Of a stretch of DNA of 64,000 nt, positions 51,710 to 59,406 are shown piece after piece (positions within the stretch are counted from its first letter, which is position 1; every line of letters starts with the position of its first letter). The position numbers and the translations under genes were made by a program. Origin of the DNA: Pedobacter sp. (GTDB lineage: Bacteria; Bacteroidota; Bacteroidia; Sphingobacteriales; Sphingobacteriaceae); contig SSFR01000008.1 in assembly GCA_008015505.1 (NCBI GenBank), positions 1 through 64,000 of the forward strand. The letters are read 5' to 3'. The notes under the pieces were generated by a model that saw nothing but the letters and a program-made list of their open reading frames with translations, did no database searches and was not told the DNA's origin.

Positions 51710-51715
51710 AAGGAG
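51710..51715 (+). promoter_or_regulatory. Strong Shine-Dalgarno site before the orphan gene
   Basis: AAGGAG lies 6 bases before the ATG at 51722. Most genes in the window lack such a site. Confidence 0.6.
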
Positions 51716-51721
51716 TAAGAT

Positions 51722-52576
51722 ATGCGAGCAGAAAATTTTCTAAGATATCTAAAGAACCTTTTCCCTTCCCCATCTTGGGAACCTGGCCCATGTGTACTCA
51801 ATGCATTAAATGAACTAGCCGCGGCTGGTAGTCATATACCCAGTACAGATGAAGCGATTAGGATGGTCACCAATAAAGAGGTTTATATTCAAAAAGTCAA
51901 AGCAAACTTTCTTGCGAAATTTGCTCCACATCAAATTCAAACACATCGTGGTGATCTTCTACGCCGTACAGGATATAGTATGGATATGCTATTGGATAAA
52001 TGCGTTACCCTTGCAATTGCCCAATGTTGCTTACTATCCGAGAAAAAGGTATTAGAGGCATTAACAACCTTTATCCATCGGCTATTTGTAGTGCCAAATA
52101 TTCTATATTTTTATGATACCTCCTTCAACAAAAATGAAGAAGAAGCATACTCAGGAGCTCATAACCTCTACAAAGAAATAGCAAGTAAGGAATTACTCCA
52201 CTACGCCAACCACTTACAAAAAGTCGGAAATAAGTATGGTATAAGTAGCGAACCGTTTCATATAGATCAAGTAACGTATAAAATCCATCAAATAGCAATT
52301 TCTTCATTTACCAGTACTGCTTTTACAGATGCGCATGGACCTGTTCAGACAGTGAGAAGAAACAAAGCAATTTTCAGCAGTTGCGCTGAGTATGCAAATA
52401 AGGGAATGTATGACCTATCGCAGAAAGAAGTATTAAATGCTTTAGCAGATTTTGCAAAAGAGCTGGCTATTAACGGCCTTGCTAATTGGAATACCGGTGG
52501 CACCACAATGGGAAATTTTCAAGGAAATTGGGCAGGAAATGTGTTCTTCGATTATAAAAAGTTCCCTCAAAGCTAG
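51722..52576 (+). CDS. Orphan hypothetical protein
   Basis: 284 residues with no signal peptide and no membrane segment. It is mostly helical, with a glycine/asparagine-rich C-terminal end (NWNTGGTTMGNFQGNWAG). I do not recognise a domain. It is preceded by a clear AAGGAG ribosome binding site and a gap of about 230 AT-rich bases, and followed 1 base later by a MITE-like repeat. It could be a recent arrival or an effector-like accessory gene; neither is shown. Confidence 0.72.
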   Translation: MRAENFLRYLKNLFPSPSWEPGPCVLNALNELAAAGSHIPSTDEAIRMVTNKEVYIQKVKANFLAKFAPHQIQTHRGDLLRRTGYSMDMLLDKCVTLAIAQCCLLSEKKVLEALTTFIHRLFVVPNILYFYDTSFNKNEEEAYSGAHNLYKEIASKELLHYANHLQKVGNKYGISSEPFHIDQVTYKIHQIAISSFTSTAFTDAHGPVQTVRRNKAIFSSCAEYANKGMYDLSQKEVLNALADFAKELAINGLANWNTGGTTMGNFQGNWAGNVFFDYKKFPQS

Positions 52577-52577
52577 A

Positions 52578-52682
52578 AGCCTGTTTAAAATTTATTTGAT
52601 TTTATTCTTATGTGTTTTTTTGGCTGCAAATTCGCTCAAAAATACCCTATAATACTTTCATAAAGTAAAATTTAAACAGGCT
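52578..52682. repeat. MITE-like dispersed repeat, copy B (internally deleted)
   Basis: 105 bp with terminal inverted repeats AGCCTGTTTAAA and TTTAAACAGGCT. It has the left part (TTTATTTGATTTTATTCTT) and right part (CGCTCAAAAATA, ATAATACTTTCATAAAGT) of the family but lacks the central CATAGAAGCCCACTATG block found in A, C and D. It lies 57 bases past the trpC stop, at the end of the shortened trp operon. Confidence 0.8.
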
Positions 52683-52739
52683 CATAAATTATCGGGGGAA
52701 TAGCACCTCGTCATCTACCCCAGCACCTTAAAAATTCCT

Positions 52740-53522
52740 TTATAAACTCTTTACAAAATCCCGCATCGCCTGGTGTGGAATTTTGTTCTTCATGAAATTT
52801 TCGCCTATCAAAAAACCATGAAAACCTACTTCTTTAAGTGAACGAATAGTCTCCACACGAGAGATACCACTTTCAGCTATTTTTAAAAATTGATCGGGAA
52901 TTTGATCGGCTAGCTCATATGAATGCTGAACCGATACTGAAAAATCTTCTAGGTTACGGTTATTTACACCAATAACATCCAGATCATCACAGATACTTCT
53001 TTCAAGCTCGGTTAGATTATGCACTTCTAGCAATACACTCAAACCAAGACTTTTGGCTAACCTGGCTAGATTCTGTACTTCCCTGGGACTTAGAATCGAG
53101 GCAATCAATAAAATAATATCTGCACCAATAGCCTTGGCTTCAATAATTTGGTATTCATCTAAGATAAAGTCCTTCCGTAAAACAGGGATATCATTGGCCC
53201 GTCTAGCATCAATTAAATCCTGATGATGCCCCCCAAAATAATGCTGATCCGTCAGGATGGATAAAGCCGAAGCCCCTGCCCGCGCATATCCTGTACTTAC
53301 TTTTACCACACTAGACCAATCATTGATAATACCCTTAGATGGTGACTGTCGCTTAAACTCGGCTATAATACCCGTTCGAGTAGAATCAAGTAAGAATTCC
53401 CGTAAGGAGTAACAAGTGCGTTCAAATGCTTCGCTTTTTTCAAGCGTTTCCACCGGCTTTTTAGACCTAGCCAGGGCAATTTCCACACGCTTGGTACATA
53501 CTATTTGATCTAAAATATTCAT
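52740..53522 (-). CDS. trpC: Indole-3-glycerol phosphate synthase
   Basis: This 260-residue TIM-barrel enzyme closes the indole ring from CdRP in tryptophan synthesis. It has the phosphate and substrate motifs (RKDFILDEYQIIEA and the AESGISRVETI segment). Its start overlaps the trpG stop (ATGA), so it is translationally coupled. It is the last trp gene here; no trpF, trpB or trpA follows. Confidence 0.95.
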   Translation of the reverse strand: MNILDQIVCTKRVEIALARSKKPVETLEKSEAFERTCYSLREFLLDSTRTGIIAEFKRQSPSKGIINDWSSVVKVSTGYARAGASALSILTDQHYFGGHHQDLIDARRANDIPVLRKDFILDEYQIIEAKAIGADIILLIASILSPREVQNLARLAKSLGLSVLLEVHNLTELERSICDDLDVIGVNNRNLEDFSVSVQHSYELADQIPDQFLKIAESGISRVETIRSLKEVGFHGFLIGENFMKNKIPHQAMRDFVKSL

Positions 53523-54094
53523 GAGTTTACAGCCTCACTCCAATTGGTTATCATCTGTTTACCATATTCTGTCAATACTGATTCTGGATGAAACTGTACC
53601 CCTCGTACATCCAAAGTTTGATGCCTAAGCGACATAATCACTCCATCCAAGTCTGTAGAAGTCACTTTTAACTCCACTGGTATCTTTTCATTTGAAACTG
53701 CCCATGAATGATACCTGCCAACCTGAAACGTTGTCGGACAGTTCAGAAACAATTGTTCCTGAGTATCCAACACGCGAATGGGGGTAGCTCGGCCATGAAC
53801 TGGACGTAAAAGATTGTATAACTCTCCACCAAATACCTCAGCAATAGCCTGCATACCCAAGCAAACCCCTAGTATACTTTTTGTAGGTGAATAAGTTCTA
53901 ATCACATCTAATAATAAACCCGCCTCTGAGGGAATTCCCGGCCCAGGAGAAAGCACTATTTTATCAAATGCATTCACATCTGCTAAGTTAAACTTATCAT
54001 TCCGCCAAACAACGACTTCGTGCCCCACCTCATTTAAAAGGTGAACCAAATTGAATGTGAATGAATCATAATTATCAATTACCAAAATAGTCAT
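53519..54094 (-). CDS. trpG: Anthranilate synthase component II (glutamine amidotransferase)
   Basis: This 191-residue class I amidotransferase supplies ammonia to TrpE. The nucleophile Cys is in GVCLGMQAIAEVFGG and the His/Glu pair is in QFHPESVLTEYGKQMI. One base separates it from trpE, and it overlaps trpC by 4 bases. The usual trpD, expected between trpG and trpC, is missing. Confidence 0.95.
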   Translation of the reverse strand: MTILVIDNYDSFTFNLVHLLNEVGHEVVVWRNDKFNLADVNAFDKIVLSPGPGIPSEAGLLLDVIRTYSPTKSILGVCLGMQAIAEVFGGELYNLLRPVHGRATPIRVLDTQEQLFLNCPTTFQVGRYHSWAVSNEKIPVELKVTSTDLDGVIMSLRHQTLDVRGVQFHPESVLTEYGKQMITNWSEAVNS

Positions 54095-54095
54095 C

Positions 54096-55505
54096 CTATA
54101 ATTCCTCCGCCATTTCTAAAGCTTTTCGCAAAGCCATCATTTTATTATTCACCTCATTGAGCTCCAAATTTGGATCCGAATCGAGTACAATTCCTGCCCC
54201 AGCCTGATAATGCAACATATTATTCCGACTTAAAAAAGAACGAATCATGATCGCATGATTAAAATCACCATTGAATCCCCAATAACCAATAGCGCCACTA
54301 TAAAAACCACGCTGATGATTTTCCACCTGGTCGATCAAACTCATGGCCATGTACTTAGGGGCTCCACTTAATGTTCCAGCAGGATAAGTATCACCAACCA
54401 CCTGAAATGAATCCACATCTCCTTTAATTTTTCCTGTCACTTTTGAAACCAAGTGAATCAGGTGTGAATAATACTGTACTTCTTTAAATGATTGGACCTC
54501 TACTTGCTGGCAATGACGGCTCAAGTCATTGCGAGCCAGATCTACCAACATCACATGCTCTGCACTTTCTTTGGCATCATTTTTCAAATCTTCAGCCAAC
54601 TTGATATCTAGTGAATCACTCCCTGTACGCTTGAAAGTACCTGCAATGGGATAAATACTCGCCTCTCCATTTTTTATTGTGAGCTGTGCCTCAGGTGATG
54701 ACCCAAAAAGTTTGAAATCTCCATAATCAAAATAAAATAAATAGGGCGATGGATTGATCGAACGCAAGGTTCGATACACATTAAACTCATCCCCTAAAAA
54801 TGGCCTGGAAAAAGACCGCGACGGAACAATTTGAAAAACATCACCCCTGGCAATATGCTGCCTCATCTGCTTCACTACAGCCAAAAACTCCTCATCCGAA
54901 AAATTCGAGCACTCTTCTCCATTACAAGAAAACGAATATGTCGGAAAATCTTTATTCTGAATCAAGTATTGAATTTTTTCCAAACCACTTTGGACATCTT
55001 GATCTGTACGATGCTCGAATAAATAAAGTTCATTCTTGAAATGATCAATAGCAATTAAGTACCGATATACATGATACTGCATTCTGGGAATCGTTCGCTC
55101 TGGATGCGCTTTTGCATTCAACTGAATATCCTCAAAGTGTTGGATGGTTTCATAAGTAAAATAGCCGAACAAGCCCCCAGAGGCAAATTTAAAATCCGGC
55201 TCATCTACTGACTGGAAACGCTTACAAAACAAAGACAACTCATGCTTCAAATCAACACCAATTATCGATTTATCTTCCTTCGATCCATCTGGGAAATAGG
55301 TTGTAAGCTGCTCGTCCTTGAGTTTAATCCCTGCAATAGGGTCAAAACAGATATAACTCATGCTCCCTTGCCGCCCATGATAGTCTGAACTTTCCAACAG
55401 CAAACTATTGGGAAATACATCCCGCAAGCGCAAATAAATGCTCACCGGGGTGGTCGTATCGGCCAACAAACGTTTATAGGTCGTATATAACTTAAAATTA
55501 TTCAT
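54096..55505 (-). CDS. trpE: Anthranilate synthase component I
   Basis: This 469-residue enzyme forms anthranilate from chorismate. The tryptophan feedback-binding motif LLESS is present near residue 35 (NSLLLESSDYHGR). The chorismate-binding C-terminal domain carries FQIVPSRSF and SGAIGYWGFNGDF. It is the first gene of the trpEGC run, preceded by a leader region that looks like an attenuator. Confidence 0.97.
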   Translation of the reverse strand: MNNFKLYTTYKRLLADTTTPVSIYLRLRDVFPNSLLLESSDYHGRQGSMSYICFDPIAGIKLKDEQLTTYFPDGSKEDKSIIGVDLKHELSLFCKRFQSVDEPDFKFASGGLFGYFTYETIQHFEDIQLNAKAHPERTIPRMQYHVYRYLIAIDHFKNELYLFEHRTDQDVQSGLEKIQYLIQNKDFPTYSFSCNGEECSNFSDEEFLAVVKQMRQHIARGDVFQIVPSRSFSRPFLGDEFNVYRTLRSINPSPYLFYFDYGDFKLFGSSPEAQLTIKNGEASIYPIAGTFKRTGSDSLDIKLAEDLKNDAKESAEHVMLVDLARNDLSRHCQQVEVQSFKEVQYYSHLIHLVSKVTGKIKGDVDSFQVVGDTYPAGTLSGAPKYMAMSLIDQVENHQRGFYSGAIGYWGFNGDFNHAIMIRSFLSRNNMLHYQAGAGIVLDSDPNLELNEVNNKMMALRKALEMAEEL

Positions 55506-55543
55506 TGTAATTAAAGTACTACTTCATACATTCTTCCCGGCAC

Positions 55544-55575
55544 AAAAAAACCCGACAGCTCGTGGGTCGGGTTTT
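55544..55575 (-). terminator. Terminator in the trpE leader (attenuator)
   Basis: AAAACCCGAC and GTCGGGTTTT (55547-55556 with 55566-55575 on the plus strand) form a strong stem followed by seven T on the minus strand. It lies 38 bases before the trpE start, and so within the leader rather than at a gene end. Confidence 0.85.
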
Positions 55576-55597
55576 TAATCAACATCTCTAAAAATAT

Positions 55598-55650
55598 GCT
55601 GTCATTTATATCACCTATACACATTGCTGTTGGCCTGTTTTTTAACAGCC
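55598..55650 (-). promoter_or_regulatory. Possible antiterminator segments of the trp leader
   Basis: In the RNA, GGCUGUU right after the Trp codons (55650-55644) can pair with GACAGC (55603-55598), or that GACAGC can pair with GCUGUC in the terminator (55559-55554). This is the arrangement of mutually exclusive hairpins expected for attenuation: a ribosome stalled at the Trp codons would free GACAGC to break the terminator. The stems are only about 6 bp, so this is a model. Confidence 0.55.
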
Positions 55651-55685
55651 TGCCACCACAAATGTATATTTAATTGATTGATCAT
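55611..55685 (-). CDS. trpL: trp leader peptide with two adjacent Trp codons
   Basis: A 24-codon open frame (MINQLNIHLWWQAVKKQ as its first part) ends at TGA in the trpE leader. Its Trp codons are consecutive (55658-55653), Trp being otherwise rare in short random frames. It is followed 36 bases later by the terminator stem and then trpE, the classical trp attenuator layout. It is too short for standard gene calls. Confidence 0.72.
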   Translation of the reverse strand: MINQLNIHLWWQAVKKQANSNVYR

Positions 55686-55794
55686 AATTTTGTAAAGGTC
55701 TGAAAGAAAATTAGAAGTACAAAATAACACTTTTTAAATTCTAACATTTGTCAAATAAAATTTTTAGTCTTGTATTAAAAAGCTAAATATCGTT

Positions 55795-56595
55795 ATGACT
55801 TCAAAAATTTTTCACACACTATTAGCCTTGATTATATTAACATTAGGAGGATACCCAAACATTGCAAAAAGTCAACCACTAAACAATTCGAATAGCACGA
55901 AACAGGAAAAAAAACTAACTATCAACCACTTAACAGGTGATTACTACATCATTAAGACTTATAATACTTGGAAGGGGAAAAAGTACGACTCCAACTCAAT
56001 GTATGTCGTAACTCGAGACGGAGTTGTATTACTGGATGGGGTCTGGGACACAACAAAATGTCAGTCACTACTAGATTATATTTTAAAACACCATCAGAAG
56101 AAAGTAGTTCTAGCCATAGGCACACATTTCCACGATGACAGAACTGGTGGATTCGACTATTTCCAAAAACAAGGCATAAAAACCTATTCCTCCAAACAAA
56201 CCTATGATTTATGTAAAAGTCACCATTTTGAAAAAGCGGAATTCTATTTTAGCAAAGACACCATCTTCACCGTGGGCGAGCATACCTTCCAAACTTATTA
56301 TCCGGGAGAAGGGCATACCAAAGATAATATTGTAGTTTGGTGTAGAAAGCAAAAAGTTCTTTATGGCGGGTGCTTAGTAAATAGCCTAGATCGTAATAGC
56401 CTAGGCAATATTGCTGATGCCAACCTACAAGCATGGCCTACATCAATAAAAAAGGTAACACAAAAGTTCCATAAGCATCAGTATGTCATCCCTGGCCATG
56501 GCGAATGGACCAGCAATAATGCACTAGAGCATACCTTAAAACTCCTGGATCAACACAAACCTCAAGAACCTCTCATACAACCCCTTGATAATTAA
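55795..56595 (+). CDS. Subclass B1 metallo-beta-lactamase
   Basis: This 266-residue exported enzyme has a signal peptide of about 26 residues. The zinc ligands are complete for subclass B1: His111, His113 and Asp115 in GTHFHDDRTGG, His174 in YPGEGHTKDN, Cys193 in GGCLVNS, and His235 in IPGHGEW. Such enzymes hydrolyse penicillins and usually carbapenems in the periplasm. It is chromosomal, alone between the trp operon and rplM, with no mobile element next to it, as in intrinsic enzymes of many Bacteroidota. Confidence 0.94.
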   Translation: MTSKIFHTLLALIILTLGGYPNIAKSQPLNNSNSTKQEKKLTINHLTGDYYIIKTYNTWKGKKYDSNSMYVVTRDGVVLLDGVWDTTKCQSLLDYILKHHQKKVVLAIGTHFHDDRTGGFDYFQKQGIKTYSSKQTYDLCKSHHFEKAEFYFSKDTIFTVGEHTFQTYYPGEGHTKDNIVVWCRKQKVLYGGCLVNSLDRNSLGNIADANLQAWPTSIKKVTQKFHKHQYVIPGHGEWTSNNALEHTLKLLDQHKPQEPLIQPLDN

Positions 56596-56615
56596 AGTAA
56601 TTCAAACTATCTTTG
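56584..56615 (+). promoter_or_regulatory. Putative promoter of the ribosomal protein operon
   Basis: CTTG (56584-56587), a 20-base spacer and TATCTTTG (56608-56615, perfect TAnnTTTG) precede rplM by about 58 bases. It overlaps the end of the beta-lactamase gene. Confidence 0.6.
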
Positions 56616-56672
56616 CGCTCCCGCGTTTTTGTGGGGAAAAATTAAAAAAGTGTTTAATTTAATATCAAACAA

Positions 56673-57116
56673 GTGAATACGTTAAGTTACAAAACTGTCT
56701 CAGCCAACGAAAAGACCGTCAACAAGGAATGGATTGTTGTTGATGCTCAGGGCGAGATTTTGGGGCGCTTGTCTTCTAAAATTGCCAAAATCATTAGAGG
56801 AAAACACAAGCCGTCGTTCACCCCGAACGTAGACTGCGGTGATAATGTAATTGTCATCAATGCAGACAAGGTAAAACTGACTGGAAGCAAATTCGAAACC
56901 AAAGAATATGTTTCCTACACTGGTTATCCAGGTGGTCAGCGTTTCATTTCTCCAAAAGAGTTGATGGCCAAACATCCTAATCGTGTAGTCGAGAAAGCGG
57001 TACGTGGCATGTTACCTAAAAATCGTTTAGGCAGAGCGTTGTACAAAAATCTATTTGTTTATGCTGGATCTGAGCATCCACATACTGCTCAAAATCCAAA
57101 AACCATTCAGCTATAA
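56673..57116 (+). CDS. rplM: 50S ribosomal protein L13
   Basis: This 147-residue protein is an early assembly component of the large subunit. WIVVDAQGEILGRLSSKIAK near residue 20 and the AVRGMLPKNRLGR region are family signatures. The start codon is GTG at 56673. It is the first gene of rplM-rpsI-rpsB-tsf, with rpsI 18 bases downstream. No clear Shine-Dalgarno site precedes it. Confidence 0.97.
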   Translation: MNTLSYKTVSANEKTVNKEWIVVDAQGEILGRLSSKIAKIIRGKHKPSFTPNVDCGDNVIVINADKVKLTGSKFETKEYVSYTGYPGGQRFISPKELMAKHPNRVVEKAVRGMLPKNRLGRALYKNLFVYAGSEHPHTAQNPKTIQL

Positions 57117-57120
57117 TTTA

Positions 57121-57126
57121 GAGGAG
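57121..57126 (+). promoter_or_regulatory. Shine-Dalgarno site of rpsI
   Basis: GAGGAG lies 8 bases before the rpsI ATG. Confidence 0.6.
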
Positions 57127-57134
57127 AAAAAGAA

Positions 57135-57521
57135 ATGTCAACAACAAATACTTCGGGAAGAAGAAAAACAGCAATTGCCCGCATCTATTTAAAAGATGGT
57201 AATGGTGCCATTACTGTAAATGGAAGGGACTACAAAACCTATTTCCCCACATTACCCCTACAATACATTGTTACCCAATCTACAGAAGTTACAGAATCAA
57301 CAGGTAAGTTCGATGTAGTTGTGAATGTATCAGGAGGTGGTGTAAAAGGACAAGCAGAAGCTGTTCGTTTGGCGATAGCCAAAGCTATTGTGGAACTAGA
57401 TCCAGAGAAAAAGACTTCATTGAGAGCAAAGGGACTCATGACCCGCGATGACCGTATGGTTGAACGTAAAAAACCTGGTCGCAAAAAAGCCCGTAAGAAA
57501 TTTCAATTTAGTAAACGTTAA
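57135..57521 (+). CDS. rpsI: 30S ribosomal protein S9
   Basis: This 128-residue protein ends in the basic tail KKPGRKKARKKFQFSKR, whose last Lys-Arg contacts tRNA in the P site. The family segments SGRRKTAIARIYLK and GGGVKGQAEAVRLAIAKAI are present. It lies 18 bases after rplM and 18 bases before rpsB, all on one message. Confidence 0.98.
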   Translation: MSTTNTSGRRKTAIARIYLKDGNGAITVNGRDYKTYFPTLPLQYIVTQSTEVTESTGKFDVVVNVSGGGVKGQAEAVRLAIAKAIVELDPEKKTSLRAKGLMTRDDRMVERKKPGRKKARKKFQFSKR

Positions 57522-57525
57522 TCTC

Positions 57526-57531
57526 AGGAGG
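57526..57531 (+). promoter_or_regulatory. Shine-Dalgarno site of rpsB
   Basis: AGGAGG, the full consensus, lies 8 bases before the rpsB ATG. Confidence 0.65.
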
Positions 57532-57539
57532 ATCAAACA

Positions 57540-58391
57540 ATGGCAAGAACAACCTATCAAGATTTATTGGATGCAGGTGTGCACTTTGGTCACCTTACGC
57601 GTAAATGGGATCCCAAAATGGCGCCCTACATTTTCATGGAGCGCAATGGTATCCACATCATCGATTTAAACAAAACCATTACACGAATAGAGGAGGCTGC
57701 TGCTGCAATTAAACAGATTGTCAAGTCGGGCCGTAAGGTATTATTTGTTTCAACTAAAAAACAAGCAAAAGATATCCTTGAAGAGCAAGCAAAATCAGTA
57801 AATATGCCTTATGTAACAGAGCGTTGGCTTGGGGGCATGCTGACCAATTTTGCAACAGTACGGAAATCCATCAAAAAAATGTCGAATATCGACAAAATGA
57901 CCAAAGATGGCACGTTCGATGTACTTTCTAAAAAAGAAAGGCTGATGATTCAACGTGAACGTGTAAAGTTAGAAACACTTTTAGGTGGGATATCTGATCT
58001 CAACCGTTTACCTGCTGCGTTATTTATCATCGATGTAAAAAAGGAGCATATCGCTGTTACTGAAGCTTTGAAATTAAACATCCCTACTTTCGCGATGGTA
58101 GATACCAATTCCGATCCTTCAAACATCGACTTCCCAATCCCTGCCAATGATGATGCGACCAAATCAATTGCACTTATCACTGACATCATTATCAAAGCCG
58201 TAAAAGAAGGATTAGAAGAACGCAAACGCGATAAAGAAGAAGAAGCAGAAAAAGAAGCTGTAGCTGCAAAAACAAAACTAGATACTGAAGGTAGCCCAGT
58301 TGTCGAAGTGCAAGATGTTCACCCAAACAAACGTGCTCGTAAAGTAGCCGTTACAGCAGAAGATACCAAAAATAGCGAACCAGCAGAATAA
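57540..58391 (+). CDS. rpsB: 30S ribosomal protein S2
   Basis: This 283-residue protein of the small subunit begins with the motif TYQDLLDAGVHFGHLTRKWD and carries LPAALFIIDVKKEHIAVTEA. It has a long acidic/Lys-rich C-terminal tail beyond the usual length (Glu/Lys/Ala-rich from about residue 225), as is common in Bacteroidota. It is followed by tsf, the standard partner. Confidence 0.98.
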   Translation: MARTTYQDLLDAGVHFGHLTRKWDPKMAPYIFMERNGIHIIDLNKTITRIEEAAAAIKQIVKSGRKVLFVSTKKQAKDILEEQAKSVNMPYVTERWLGGMLTNFATVRKSIKKMSNIDKMTKDGTFDVLSKKERLMIQRERVKLETLLGGISDLNRLPAALFIIDVKKEHIAVTEALKLNIPTFAMVDTNSDPSNIDFPIPANDDATKSIALITDIIIKAVKEGLEERKRDKEEEAEKEAVAAKTKLDTEGSPVVEVQDVHPNKRARKVAVTAEDTKNSEPAE

Positions 58392-58492
58392 AATCTGCCC
58401 AGCTACTGAGCTGTACAAAGAGAGTTTATTTTTCAACAAATCATTTGCTCCTATCATATCGTGTGAAGGAGTAGAAATTAAAAATATAAGGT

Positions 58493-59335
58493 ATGTCTAC
58501 ATTACAAATTTCAGCAGCAGACGTAAACAAACTACGTGGCCAAACAGGCGCTGGCATGATGGACTGTAAAAAAGCACTAATCGAGTCGAACGGAGACTTC
58601 GAGGCTGCTGTTGATTATCTACGCAAAAAAGGAGCTAAAGTAGCCGCAAGCCGAGGGGACCGTGAATCTAACGAAGGTGTAGTTATTGCCAAAACGACTG
58701 AAAATGGAAAACGTGGTTTTATCATCGAATTGAACTGCGAAACTGATTTTGTTGCTAAAAATGCTGACTTTATCAGTTTTGCTAACCAAATCATCGACTT
58801 AGCAATCGCTCATAGTCCCACATCCACAGAAGCACTCTTAGATTTGACACTAAATGGAGTAAAACTATCCGATGCTATTCTAGATCAAACAGGAAAAATT
58901 GGCGAGAAAATTGGCATTTCTAAATACGAAGTAGTTGATGGTGAAAAAGTAATTGCTTATATCCATGGAAATTACCGCCTAGGTGTACTCGTCGCTTTAA
59001 ACACTGATGTAGCTAATGCACAAGAAGTAGGTAAAGATGTGGCCATGCAAATTGCAGCCATGAATCCCATCGCCCTCGATAAAGGAGACGTAGATGCACG
59101 TACCATTGAGCGCGAATTAGAAATTGCCAAAGAGCAAATTCGGGCAGAAGGAAAGCCTGAAGAAATGGTAGAAAAAATTGCTCTAGGTAAGCTGAACAAA
59201 TTCTACAAAGATGCTACATTATTAAACCAGGAATTTGTAAAAGATTCATCTAAAACCATCGCCCAGTATTTAGATGGTGTACAAAAAGGTTTAACAGTAG
59301 CTCGATTTAAACGCGCACAACTTGGTGTAGCTTAA
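58493..59335 (+). CDS. tsf: Translation elongation factor Ts
   Basis: This 280-residue factor reloads EF-Tu with GTP. The N-terminal UBA-like signature TGAGMMDCKKALIESNGD and the segment FIIELNCETDFVAKNADF are exact family features. It is the last gene of the rplM-rpsI-rpsB-tsf run and is followed by a strong terminator. The 101-base gap to rpsB may hold a second promoter. Confidence 0.98.
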   Translation: MSTLQISAADVNKLRGQTGAGMMDCKKALIESNGDFEAAVDYLRKKGAKVAASRGDRESNEGVVIAKTTENGKRGFIIELNCETDFVAKNADFISFANQIIDLAIAHSPTSTEALLDLTLNGVKLSDAILDQTGKIGEKIGISKYEVVDGEKVIAYIHGNYRLGVLVALNTDVANAQEVGKDVAMQIAAMNPIALDKGDVDARTIERELEIAKEQIRAEGKPEEMVEKIALGKLNKFYKDATLLNQEFVKDSSKTIAQYLDGVQKGLTVARFKRAQLGVA

Positions 59336-59353
59336 TTCGAACGAACATCATTC

Positions 59354-59392
59354 AAAAAAAAGCCATCTCTCTAAAGGAGATGGCTTTTTTTT
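59354..59392 (+). terminator. Terminator after tsf
   Basis: AGCCATCTC (59361-59369) pairs with GAGATGGCT (59377-59385) between a run of A and a run of T, so it can work for both converging genes. Confidence 0.9.
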
Positions 59393-59406
59393 GATCCCCC
59401 TCTCTT

